The position numbers were made by a program, and so were the translations under genes. Shown here piece after piece: positions 38,145 through 50,500 of a stretch of DNA of 64,000 bases (positions are counted from its first letter, which is position 1; every line of letters begins with the position of its first letter). The notes below the pieces were generated by a model. The model saw nothing but the letters and a program-made list of their open reading frames with translations. It was not told the DNA's origin and searched no databases. The stretch spans positions 15,017,519 through 15,081,518 of the forward strand of contig NC_064539.1 of assembly GCF_023856365.1 (NCBI RefSeq). The letters run 5' to 3'. The DNA comes from Brienomyrus brachyistius. Lineage: Eukaryota > Chordata > Actinopteri > Osteoglossiformes > Mormyridae.

Positions 38145-38357
38145 AATAATGAATAATACATGTAGAAAATGTCTTGGTGTTGGGTCAGTGGGAACCCGGG
38201 TGTTCAGTAGTTATGCATGCAATTTAACATATTTATTGCATATAGAAAGTCTCTCCATGGGTTACAGTTCAGAAAAGATTCTTTTTCCATTAAGTGGACG
38301 GTATTTTGAAGCATCTTCATCATTACCAAAAATGGAGAGAAATCATTTAGTAACCTA

Positions 38358-38640
38358 AAATGTGTGGCACGGTGCAGAGAGTATTACTGTTGCTTCCTGT
38401 CTCCAGGACTGAGAGTTCAGATCCCGTTTCTGCTCTGTGTTTTTATTTAATTTAGTTTTGATGTTCTATCCCTGTGCTAGTCCAAAGACATGCAAATTTG
38501 CCTGTAGTGTGTGTGTGTGTGCGCCATGGACTGGAATACTATCCAGGAAGTTCCCCTGCCTTGTGTTCTGTGCTGCCTGGGAGAAGTTCCATGACCTCCT
38601 GTGACCCTATATGGATACACGATCAATGGACTAAAATATT
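38358..38640 (+). repeat. Degenerate tRNA-derived SINE
   Basis: 'ggcacggtgcagagagtatt' and 'gagttcagatcccg' represent the decayed A- and B-box region. Later parts, 'tccaaagacatgcaaatttg' and 'ctggaatactatccaggaag', match the body seen in related SINEs. It lies 0.2 kb downstream of the death-receptor poly(A) signal. Confidence 0.65.
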
Positions 38641-39099
38641 ATTTTACCATGAAGTACACAGCATTTATAACTGCCTTTACTAAGCAGAAGAATAGGTAAA
38701 TGCATTTCAGATGACACATCAAGCCAGATTGCTGTTATGTTCTTTAATGATTGTGATTAATTCAGAATAAAAAGGACTGAACCAGAAAACCTCTTACGGG
38801 TTGCATTTAAGAGTGGATTCAACAGTGGAGAAGATTCAAGATCTTTACTGGCCAAGTGTGACAGGTGCATTGGAATGCTTAGTTGTTCAGCCTCACTCGA
38901 TTATGAAAGTCAGTGCAAGATAATACAGTGTAAAATATAGAAAACAGTGCTAAACTCTAACATCACTGGCAGATAAAATGGAAAATAGCTGAGTTTTCTT
39001 CCAGAGAAGGTAGAAGGATGGTGCTAATCCATCCATATTCTAGGCTTAGATTCTGTAAATATTTTAAAGTTATACAACCCCACCAAGTCCTTGTCTAGT

Positions 39100-39800
39100 T
39101 ATGGTCTTTTTTTTACTAGTTTAGATGAGCAAACCAGAAATAAGCTGAGATCATTGAAATCACCAAGAATTCAGTGGCCGTTATTAAAGAGCTGCAGGCG
39201 ATTTCTCGAAGAATGGTAAATGAATGTTATGCTTGTTACAGCAATATCCCAAGCAACATACAAATCTTGTTCTGCAGGGAGCTCAAGAAGAAAAATGCTC
39301 AAAAAAACCATATTGAGGCTTATTTAAAGTATGCAAAACAATACTCTGGGGACTCTGAAGTCATTCGGGAAAAGTGGTTTTGTGGTTCGATGAAATCAGT
39401 TACTTAGGTTCAGTGTAAGATGCTGGCTTTAGTGAGAAGCAAATGCAGTGCATCATCCCACCACTGCAACTGTAAAACTTTGTGGAGGCAGCATTTTTAT
39501 GAGGGTGAGAGCAGCTGGTCGCCTCTCCAGCAGAGTCTTAAACAGCTGAAAGTCAGATGTTCCCTCAGGATAACGACCAGGAAATAGGTGCGAAAAGTCT
39601 GAGTGAGCCAGTGGAATGTGAAAAAGGTCTGGAGTAAATTAACAAGGGAATCTAAATGTCATTGCTTCTGGTAATGACACCAACTGGGAAAGTTGTGTGA
39701 TGAAGTTCCATACTGAAATATCTTGCTATAGAAAGTATTTCTACTATAATGAAACTTAAAAATAGAAGTGTGCTACAAAGTTCCTCACATTGAGCTTTTA
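39100..39800 (+). mobile_element. Highly decayed Tc1-like transposon
   Basis: A fragmentary + strand frame at 39174-39407 has the order seen in some Tc1 transposases: helix-rich N-terminal part, then KNHIEAYLKYAKQY and a WFCGSMKS block resembling the 'W...SDE' catalytic neighbourhood, with the acidic residue lost. Downstream words such as 'ctttgtggaggcagcatttt' fit the same gene. No terminal repeats were found. Confidence 0.45.
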
Positions 39801-40276
39801 TACAAATGGGTCAGCTGATGCTTCTGTATGAGTTAAGTGTGTGACATTAGTCATGTTTGCTGGAAAGACTTCTAAGAAATTATCTGTCATGTTTCCCTGC
39901 AGTAAGGGCATGTATATGTGTATAATGGAAAACGTTCTTTTATTTGATTATCAATCTCATTTCAAATAGAGAAATAGCTAGGTAATGCAAAGTGTAGCGA
40001 ATTTTTTTATTGTTTTCTGGCAAACCACGTTTACCTCATGTTTATGGGACTGCAGTGCCCCCAGTGGAGCAGTCTGATTTAGTACAGCTGCTCAAATGGA
40101 TAGAAAATGACCACTTGCTGTTCCATTCTTTGCTGGCAACACAGAAATTATGCTTAGGTTACATTTCTACCTATATCCATCCATCCACCCATCCATGCAG
40201 CTGCCCATTCACTCATTCATACATTATAGTGCCACTTGTGCTTCTTAGAGTCATAGTTCCACCTAAATTAAAAATA

Positions 40277-40283
<7 letters not shown>

Positions 40284-40327
<44 letters not shown>
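40284..40327. repeat. TA dinucleotide microsatellite
   Basis: About 22 uninterrupted TA units. They keep Tyr/Ile frames open on both strands, which is meaningless for coding. A self-complementary run like this may be unstable in length. Confidence 0.97.
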
Positions 40328-40330
<3 letters not shown>

Positions 40331-42639
40331 GATTCACTTTTAGGTGATACTTTACTGTGATTGTCAGGGTTATGTTCTTTGTTGCTGCACATTTTTGCTA
40401 CGGGCTGGGAAGGTTCTTGTGCCTTTTCTTGCTTATTCTCTGCATGAAATGCTGTTATATCAGAGGATGTCTGCAGGCTTTGTATGTATCTCTTCTTTAC
40501 CATTTTGCTTGAAGTGTATTTTTTTCTATTGCACCTTGCTCATTCAAGGATTGTAGAGATGTATTAGATATTGCAGTTTTTTTTATCTTTATTTCCAGAC
40601 TGTGAGCTTTCACCCGCACGTTTAGGTGTATTATGTGTCATTCCTGTATCTCCTATGTGAAAGTAACCATCTTTTATCCCTTTTTGATGAATCGTCTTGT
40701 TTTGGAGATATTTATTCTGTAACCAAGATTTGAAAAATGTCCTTTAATTTGACAAATTCTCTGCCCAGATTGACAAGAGGCATATATTCTGTATCAGACA
40801 TTAGGTTAATCTCTAAAATTAGTTATTTCTTTGTCAATATGTAAATGAAAGATTATTCACTCTCGACATTTGCAACATCTGTGTTTTGTATTTCAGAGGA
40901 CACCGTGACCTACTGGCTCTGTTCTCTTTTTGAACAATCACAACTACTCCTGTTGCTTTCTGGTCGACATGCACCTCAGTGTGCTTTTCCAGGTCATGTG
41001 GTGTAGTTGCTGTCTCATGGTTGCAGAAGATTCTCACTGGCTAAATAGTAACAAATTCCTCAGGTCCCAGAACACGAATGGCACATGAGAGTGGAGAGGT
41101 AATGACCCGGACGCCGATCCAGAATGAGAATTATTATTATCATCATTGTTGTTGTTAATAATAATTATAATAATAATAATAAAGAGAATTTTTAAGAGCA
41201 CTTCAAATAAACACTTAAACAGCACCACAATTGAAATGCATGAATAGAGCAGAACTGAAATTTTACACTTGTGCCAGTTTTTTTTTTTATTGACTATTTT
41301 ACAGTCATGAATATTCCAATCAATGTGCAAGGAAATTTAAATGTGACATTTGCTGCTAATTAATTTTGTATGAAAGTGTGGCATTGGTGTCACAAACGGG
41401 AGGTAAAGGCCATGTAGAAAAGCACCTTAAGGAAGTACTAATTCATATGCAGGTTTTTACCTTTCACAGTATCACTTACTCATGATACCATATATGGTAT
41501 TACAATCATCTAGAGGCGTTATAGGTGTGCTTGTTTAAAGAAAAAATAATTGGATAATTGTAGGGCCGTTTGGGGTGGTAAGCACACCCACGTGGGAACA
41601 GGCTTTACGAAATGATGGGGAGGGCCAAGTATATAGGTATTTGGAAACAAAATGGACAGTTTCTGCACATGTGGTCTGGGACCAAGCAACAAAATAGGCA
41701 TCTAATTTATCTTACTTACAGTTAGCCAGCAATAAATGAAAGGGCTTGTCACATGACTACGCCTTGTCCCTCCACACCCAACAAACACCAATCATATTAT
41801 GGGGACAGGAAAACATTTTGGAATGTTGGACAGGCACAGGTTTTCAAACTGTGTCAGAGATCTTGGGGGGGTGGTTGTCAAACCATGCTCCTGCTGTGGG
41901 AGGCATTTTTTTGGTTTATATTAAGTTTATCTTTAGGTATCATCAATGATGCAAACAGGCTAATCACACTGCATGTTTTACCACTCAATGTATCTGAAAT
42001 TGCTTCTGGAATCTTTTGTCACATCACAAGTGTACATATGCACAGTTTGTATCTGATATAACTCTATATTAATAAAAAGTATTTTTTGTTCAGGTTTATT
42101 CTAATTTGCAGTTTTAAAATGTGTTTGTTTTGTTCCAGTGGTCCACTTTTCTATTTATTATTTATAATTTACAATGACAAGCACCCACCAGTTTAATTGG
42201 ATATCTGTAAATGACTTTGTGTAACATACTTTTATAGCTTAGGATTGTTTACATTGTCTGAATTGCAGTGTTCCTGAAAGAGAAACCACTTATGACATAG
42301 TGTGGGAAAAATCAGCGGAGGTAGTGCAGGAAGGATTTGAGGCACATCTGGGATTTGTTGTGTTCCGGACACCTTAAATTGCTATTCTTATGCTAACGGA
42401 GGCATGCTTTTCAGACAGGACGTACTACAGTTAATAAGATTTGAGCCTGCAGAAGCAAGGTACTCAATGTGCAATTTGAAGATAAACTGTTCAATTAATA
42501 ATTATATTTTAGTAAAATAATCTCTGTAGTCTCAACCAGACTGTCGTTTTGAAAATAATGAAGTCCACTTGCACAAAGAAGGGACACTGCAATGGCTCAG
42601 TAGGTTGTGGGGTCAGATCTGACTCTGTGTGAAATTTAT

Positions 42640-42849
42640 TTGCTCTTACTTTGCTGACCTCTTGCAGTCCTACTCTTGGGTCTCTTAAGTCTGATGATGA
42701 GATGTTCATGTTGAGATCTAAACTGAAGCTCAGGGGCACCTACACTAGGCTTCGGAACATCACACTCCCTCACATTATGTCGACCGCTACACTGAGCACT
42801 TTTAAATCCAGATTGAAAACTCATTTCTCCTCTGTGGCTTTTAAATAGC
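42640..42849 (+). mobile_element. LINE ORF2 3' end
   Basis: The + strand frame ends LRNITLPHIMSTATLSTFKS, then RLKTHFSSVAFK and a stop. The 'L..F+S+LKTHFF' ending is typical of the last residues of reverse-transcriptase proteins of fish non-LTR elements. It is 5'-truncated. Confidence 0.6.
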
Positions 42850-44312
42850 AGCAGTGTCTTTAATTTATTTTATTACGTCTAATAGTTTGTGCTCTTTTTC
42901 TCATGACTCATCTTTTACGTCGTTTTTTGGATCTTGTATTGTGTTACTGCAGAAGGCACAGGCCATCCGTAATCAACTAATTGTTCTCTTCTTAATGTGA
43001 AAATCACCCACACCTGCCTTTTGTTAGTCTCTCGTTATCTGTGTATATGTTTGCCTATTCGCACTGTGTTTCACATCTTGGTCATTGTTGTTGTTATGGA
43101 TGTTTTGTGTGCCTCCAATTCATGGTGTCTTCCATTCTTAAAGTGCTCCTCTATGTGCCAGTTTGCCTCATTGCCCCTTCCTAACATCTGTTGAGACCCG
43201 TCATAGTCCTTTGTTTTCCGCTTCTGTGTTTGAGGCCCTTTTCTGTTCTGAGTCATGACTCTCCCATCAGGTGTGACACCCTGTACTGCATAAGTGGTTG
43301 AACTGGTAAGTTTACATATCATGTTGTGTGGATTATTAATGATAATTGTATTTTGTAATGTTTCTGATCTGAAGTTGTTTTATGTATTTTTCAATTAAAG
43401 GGTCATTTTAGCAGAAATTTAATGTGCACTTTTGTGTGACTTTTAAAAACATACAATGGTGACAAGAAAATTGTTGCAAAATGAGATGCTTCTTCACCGC
43501 CCCTGGTGAAGCTGGAAGGCCGCACACCAAAGCCCCTCACTGGATACATCATGCATCACTGGATGTATTAACAGGGCATTAGGCATCAACTATTATGCAT
43601 TGTGTTTCTGCTTTTAATACCTAATTTTCTGTTTTTCCATAATTGTTCCAAAACAAACTGCACTGTTAAATGCTTATTTAGCCACTTGTTCCACAGGCCG
43701 TTCACCTAATGATCGGAATGTGGGCTCATCCAATGGCAATAAGACTTCTCGTACTCGATGCACCATCTAGCGTACAACAGACATTGCAAATATGAACAGA
43801 ACTGGCAGCGAAGAACGGTAAAGGCTTGCCATGACCGTGGAGTTCTTACTATTATTTGGAGTTCGCTTACGTGTATTTTATTGTACTCTAATCTTTATTG
43901 CACTCAAAATTTAAAATTTCTCTTGCATGAAACTAATTCCACGTACATTATATGTACTGCACTTGGTGTAAAATGTTGATTCTGATTACACATTCATTCC
44001 ATCACCCTGGCAATGTAAGGACACACGTGAGTACTCCTGATGATCAAATGTTTTAGAGTCATGCGTCAGAGGTTGAAGAAAAACCCTAAAACTGTATGGT
44101 TAAATATATAATATATAACGTTGCCAAATAGCCGTTGTAACATTTAATAGTTTAAATCTTTTAACGAATCAAGATTTTTCGCAGTTTTTTTTTTCAAGTG
44201 CTTAAGTCGTACTTTAATTCCTACATTTATTTCCCGCATCCTTTTGCTTAAAACACATAATTTTGAATTATTTTCCGTTTTCCATAAAAAAAAAACACGT
44301 AGCTAAACTCTG

Positions 44313-44456
44313 ATTGGACGAAAAGCATTCACTCACTTTTGTCAGCCAATCAAAGTTGAGTGCGTTAATTTGTCCCTACAGGAGAGGGGCGTCGTGCACA
44401 TGCGGGATGTTTCGGAAGCGCAGGACGCGGACTTGTGCGGGTCGCAATGACGGAAG
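44313..44456 (+). promoter_or_regulatory. Probable promoter of the zinc-finger/coiled-coil gene
   Basis: Inverted CCAAT (ATTGG, 44313-44317), CCAAT (44346-44350) and two CGGAAG ETS-type motifs (44413-44418 and 44451-44456) lie within 250 bp of the proposed ATG at 44560. The stretch 44385-44485 is rich in CpG compared with the AT-rich flanks, and no TATA box is evident. This is the usual make-up of a broadly expressed vertebrate promoter. Confidence 0.65.
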
Positions 44457-44559
44457 CACACAGCGTCTTCCCGAGAAGCGACATGTTTCGCTTGAATAAA
44501 CTAGGAAAAAGCCGATAGAATCCAGTCCTTGTGTTCGATTGCGACCTTTTCCACGGGAA

Positions 44560-47500
44560 ATGGCGGCTTTTATTGTAAGTGTGTCAGCGGGTGAAGGGAT
44601 TACAAGCCGTTGCAAACACAAACGTGTGTACTAAAAACGTACTGGCAAGGCCTTGTGTTTACGTTTAGCTTTCTACAAAGCTTCATTGCTGAAATAGCGC
44701 TGACACTCGAGAAGTACGGTACACATGGAACTTTTGTTTTTTCCAAATTATTTTTGCCAACATGTAGGCGTTGTATAGGTGGCTTCACACTGAGTTGGCA
44801 TTAAAATAAGGGTGTTTATGTTGCTGTTGCTAACAAGCTAGCTGAAGTTATTCAGTGGAATGTGCAGAAACACCGATGTTGCATAATATGGGCTTTCGTA
44901 AACTGGTCACACGTGCGCAAGATCTATTTACCATTGCCCTTTTGCAAATGTGTATGAATATTTGTTACAGTGCTGAAAGCACTGAATACTTAGTAAGGTC
45001 TGCAGAGTAAACAGTACTGGGGGCTGGCAGATTACAGTGACATCCACGAATCACATGACGATCCACGTTGGCTTTCTTTACATACCTGTGTGCTGAGTAC
45101 ACTGCAAGTTGAACTGATCTGTTTTTGGTCTTCCTGCTTAAAATTACTTTTTGGTGCTTGTGATTTTTATGATTTTTGCTGTTCTCTTTTTGATAAGGCA
45201 CATCCCTCAGTAAGGATCAAAGGAACTGAGCAAATCTACAATCCAGTTCTGTGCCAGGATGAGAAATGCGCTGCCAGGGCTAAGGGCAGCCACATGCACT
45301 GTCCCTTCTGCAATGTTGCCGAGGCATACCAGGACCCGGTGATCTTGCAGGCCCATTACAGAGTCAAACATGTAGACAAGGGCATTGATTTTGCTGGTAA
45401 GCTGTTACTGAACCCTTACCAACCAAATAAGCAGATCCAACCCCTAGTTTCTGACAGACCCTCTCAGAAATTTAAAAGATATAGTGAAATGGCTTTTATT
45501 ACCATATTTGTTCTTTATGTTATTGAACTAATTACATTATTAAACAGTTTTTTCAGGGTTATTAAAAACAAAATCCTGTATCAGCAGATTGTAAAGGAAC
45601 AAAAATAATTTGAATAAGTAATGCTTTTTGCACGCTATTTAAATTTGTTCTATTCGGATGTGTATGCATTTTGTGAATTTGTAGATTATGTTCCAGTTTG
45701 TAGTAACCTTGTAATTGGCCTTGAATGTGTCACAAAGGGTGTTTTTCCACCACACTAGGTATCGTACTTTTGGTACTTCAAGAAAGTACTAGAAGTACGA
45801 TACTTAAAGGGGTTGGTTTCCACTGGTGTACAAACTGGTACTGGTACTGGTGGTGAGTATTTTGTACTGAATTTAAAAAATGGTAGTAGTTTATTATACA
45901 GCTTGGCGGTGTGCAGTATTAGTACTAACGTCGCATGTTATGCACATACAATTCTTACATAGCTAGTGAGCTTTATTAAAATAAGGCTTTTTCTTACTTT
46001 CAATCCTGTACAGACATAATAGCACAGGGGGTTAAAGTTTCACAAAAATATTTTTACTCTGTCATAGGAAAAAGAATTACATTTTTAATTATTTATTTTA
46101 TAGATTCTTATATGTTTAAAAATCAGTTATAGTTTTACCTAGTGCTGGATGCCTTCTCTAAGACAATTGTAATTTTCATCCTTGTCATTTAAATCACTCG
46201 AAGACGGGTTGGTGAGAAATTTATGAACTCATTTTTTTGTTGTATAAATACCCCATTATTTATCACAACAAAATCACATTGCTGTATTCATAACAAAATC
46301 ACTTTGCTAGGACAGCACGTTATATGTGTGCTGTATTAGTATATTCAACAAAATACGTTTTAATTTCTTATGTCTTCCGGATATTTCTGTTGTATGCGTT
46401 CTTACAACGAAATCGCATTTGTTTCCTTAATTTTTCATTATTTTCTGAGTTTGCATCTGTTTTCAAGGTGGCGTTTGTATTGTGTTTTAGCGGTAGCAGA
46501 TCTGCATAACCAATTGATAAAGAAAGAGTTTCAAGTCCCACCCAAAGTACTGAGGCACCAAAGATGTACCCCAGCTGGTTTGGCACTTTCTGTACTGGAA
46601 CTTTTGGTACTGGTGCTCGATTGGAAATCAATGGAAAAGTGAAAGTACTGAAAGTACGGTAGTTGGTGTGGTGGAAAGGTGCCATAAAATGTGGTCTTTT
46701 TTTAGTGGAAAGCCTTGTCCAACATATAGAATTTAAATGGACGAAATTAAGTAAAATAGCTTTTGGTAGCTTTGAAACTGGCAGTATTTAAAAGTATGTA
46801 ATCATTTTTACTCTGGCATCTTTATTAAGTTTCCCTATGCAGTCGGGGATAGTACTCTTCAGAAGCACCACTGTTGTACTGAGCTGTTAATTTTGCACTT
46901 GTGGCCTTCCTGTTTTCAGCAAAATGACTGTTGACTGGATTTTCATTCTTTCTTTCTGATTATTGCACCACTCTCTGTAAACTCTGTGTATCAGAAAATT
47001 TAAAGAGGGTGGCCATTTCAGAAACACTGCAATGTCTGACATCTAAAACAATTTCACATTAACATTTTACATCTCATGTCTTATGTAACTTAACCCTGTT
47101 TGCATCATATATATATATAAATATGTGTGTGTTTGTGTATAAACAAGTAATCACACCCAATAAAGTGGCCACTGAGTGCTAGTACAGCTAAAGGTGTAAT
47201 TTTGGCAATAAATATACTATTCTTTTCAAGAAAGCCAAACTGCGGTAGTACCTACAGAATATGTGCTGAATGTGTACTAAAATGTTTCTTTTGCCTGCAT
47301 TAATGCAATTGTTCTATGTGTTGTGTTGCTACAGGCTTAAAAGTACTGCGGTGTTGCAACCACTGTGAGATTGTTGGCACAATTAAAGGTGAGAAGAAGT
47401 TCAAAGGGGCCCACTGGCACTGTTACCGGTGCCGAAATGGCTTCAACCGCAGGGATGAGGCCATCAAGCATTACAAAACCCACTTCCGCAACCCGCACAC

Positions 47501-50500
47501 CACCTTTCAGATCCAGATCACCCAGGTATGTTCCGAGTGGCCAGAACAGGATCTAACCATCTATGGCCTCAGATAGTCCCATATTTATTCAACCTACACT
47601 AATTACAGTTACGAATCATTGCAATATTTATTAATGTTTTAGTGCCACAGCCTCACACTGATTTAGCAGGTACTTTTGAACTAAGCAGATGGTGTATCAC
47701 AAGCATACAGCAGTGTGGCTAAGCCTAATGATCAGAAGCAAGTGCAGGTTTTAAGCAAGAGCTTTAAAACTGTGACAAAAATAAGTACCTAGGCATTCAG
47801 CAAATGCAAGAGACCAGCTATGTGATCATAGGTGAAGACAGATGGGAGGGTGGCAGGGCTGCTTTAGCTGGTCTTTAGCTGATTCCTGAAGGTTGAGAGG
47901 GATACTGATGAGTGCAGGTAGCCGGGAAGCTCATTCCACCATTGGAAACGCCTGGAGTCAGACTTCTCACAGAGTGGTGTTCTAGATCCATCGCCCTGAT
48001 GCCAAGCTGTGCTGTATACAGGAGGTGAACAACCGGCAGTATTATGAACAGAACGCAGAGGCACATCCGAAGGCCTACGGTGGCCTCGCAATTTCCTCTG
48101 GCACCAATGGGGAATGCTGCACCATTGGTTCAATGCTGGCTCAGACTGTCATTAACACGTCAACAAGTGCAGAATCCCTTCTCAGAGAGGTACACAAGGT
48201 AGGTTATGACTCAGAAATGGGAGTACCTCCATTTTTGCAGTATTATATCGAGCTGCTGCCTAAATAGGTAAATATTAGACACTGCTGATGCACTCAGTGA
48301 ATTCAGCATTTGTTTGAACTCTCTTGTTTTATGGTGGTTTACTCCAATTATGGCATGTGATTTGCGTGGTTGAAGGACAGCAGCGTGAACAATGGGATGA
48401 TGGTGGGAGCCGTGGAGACGGTGGGACCTTCCCAGCAGGCCTCAGGCCGCGAGACACTGGTACTGATGAATCCCAGTGGGGAGAACGACAGTCTGGTATT
48501 CGAAGAAACATCCAGCATCATTGGCGAGCAGGTACTACAACACAGAAGGCTGTCAGCCAACTTAAAAGATCAAAGAATATCAGTAAACTTTATATTTTTA
48601 TTTGCATAATTATGTAATTTTATATTTGTATATTATATACAGTGTTGGGTAGGTTACTTTTGAAATGTAATGGGTTCTAGATTATTACTTGCCCAGTAAA
48701 AAATGTCATAAGTCATGTAACTGTTTTTTATTGCTCATTCAAAGTTAAGTAACATTACATTTGATTACGTTTTGGTTACTTTTCTAACAAATGTTTTAAA
48801 CAAGACAGTAAAGCTAAAAAATCCCAACAGCTTGTGTTGAGCCGTGTTGGCTGGAAATATGCCATGAGAAGGCATTTCTGCACAGCGAAAAGATGGAAAG
48901 CAACAAAATGAATGTTATATTCTATATTTTTATATATAATGTAACCCCTTTGTAATCATCAACATTTTAATTAGTAGCTGTAATTCAATTGCATTTTTTT
49001 CTCAGAGTACACATTACAATTACATTTATTTTGTAATTTACTTGCATAACACTGTTACAGATAATCAGTTACTTCCCAGTGCTAATTATGTATATAATAT
49101 AAATTTATGTGTATACACACACGTGTGCGCACGTGCACACACACAAACTAAATCATAATATTTTAGGTTTCCTGACATTTTCCTGTAATGTTACTTATGA
49201 TTAAACAAAGAGATGTTAAATTGCATTTGAAATAAACATTACTTAGAAAAAGTTTTGAGGTAAAAACGGAATACAGGGAATGCCTGGGTGATTATGGGCC
49301 AAATACAAGATACGGAAAGTCAGCAGTGCCCACTTAAATGACGCAACTTTCATGGGACATAAAGAGTAATAGAAGATTGTTCTTTTTTTAAGAAGGGGTG
49401 AATGTGTGCCAGTAAAAATAGCCGTGTGGGGCGGCTTTCGCGTAGGTCAGCTCTAGGGGTGCACTTGTGGCTTTAAAAGTATGAAATTCATTAGTTACGT
49501 GGATTTCTGCAGAGCAGGACGGCATAGCTACGGGAGTGTTTTTTGCTTTACGGCTTTTCTGCAATGTGCTGCAGGGTGGAGAGAACCTGGACCAGAGTCT
49601 GCTGCTGGAGCGGCAGCTTCTGGAACTGCATCAGCAGAACCAGGCGCTGCAGCAAGAGAAGGACCTCATGGAGAAGAAACTGCAGGCTGAGATCCAGCAG
49701 CTTAAAGACCATGTAGGTATCACAGTCAGTTCCAATCTGTCAAAAGGTAATATTTCACTTACTCTTTGAAGACCATTATAATTCTTTATGAGTGATGCTG
49801 TCATCAAGGTGAAGAATGGCATTTTCCCTACGTGTGTAAACTGGGTCCTGGGACAGGAAGCTCTAACAAATTGGGATCTTGAAATTCGTTTTTCTAGTAT
49901 TAGTTTGACACAGTGTAGCACACATTGAAATGAGCATCCCTGTCATGTGTATTGCTCCACACAACTAATTCTCAGACTGAAATATATGATATAAATATAT
50001 AAACAATGAACAAAAACATTAATATGAAATAGATAATGTTTGGAGAAAGTGTTGAGTATTTAATAAAAAATTCCTGCAAAAGTGTTATATCTCCGGAATA
50101 GCTTATCTTGTCAAAAACATTTGTTGCAAAATTATTTGCACCCTTGAAGAATACTATAAACAAGACCAAATAAATTTGCATCTTTGGGTAAAAAATGTTT
50201 CTTGATGTTGTTGACTTTTAGTGTTTAGGAACGTTTGCTGTCTAGGGATTGTTGTCTATGGCAATTCCCTGTTTCCCTGGGGTATCAATATGAGGTGACA
50301 CACAATTAAAGTTACCCATCGACATGATGAGGTGACACACAATTAAAGTTACCCATCGACATGATGAGGTGACACACAATTAAAGTTGCCCATCGACATA
50401 ATGAGGTGACACACAATTAAAGTTACCCATCGACATGATGAGGTGACACACAATTAAAGTTACCCATCGACATGATGAGGTGACACACAATTAAAGTTAC

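Larger units (their letters stand above)
38641..44300. other. Intergenic region between death-receptor and zinc-finger genes
   Basis: I see no gene in this stretch. It contains a degenerate Tc1-like piece (39100-39800), a TA microsatellite (40284-40327), ATT/TAA runs near 41132-41182 and a LINE tail (42640-42849). A minus-strand frame near 40834-41037 has a vaguely zinc-finger-like 'FCNHETATTPHDLEKHTEVH', with no second finger and no splice context. The rest is AT-rich and featureless. Confidence 0.55.

Noticed and set aside
40213..40503. Ile/Tyr repeat frames on both strands
   Set aside because: This is the translation of the TA microsatellite.
40834..41037. Minus-strand frame with FCNHETATTPHDLEKHTEVH resembling a zinc finger
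   Set aside because: Cysteine and histidine spacing does not make a complete finger, and there are no neighbours or splice sites.
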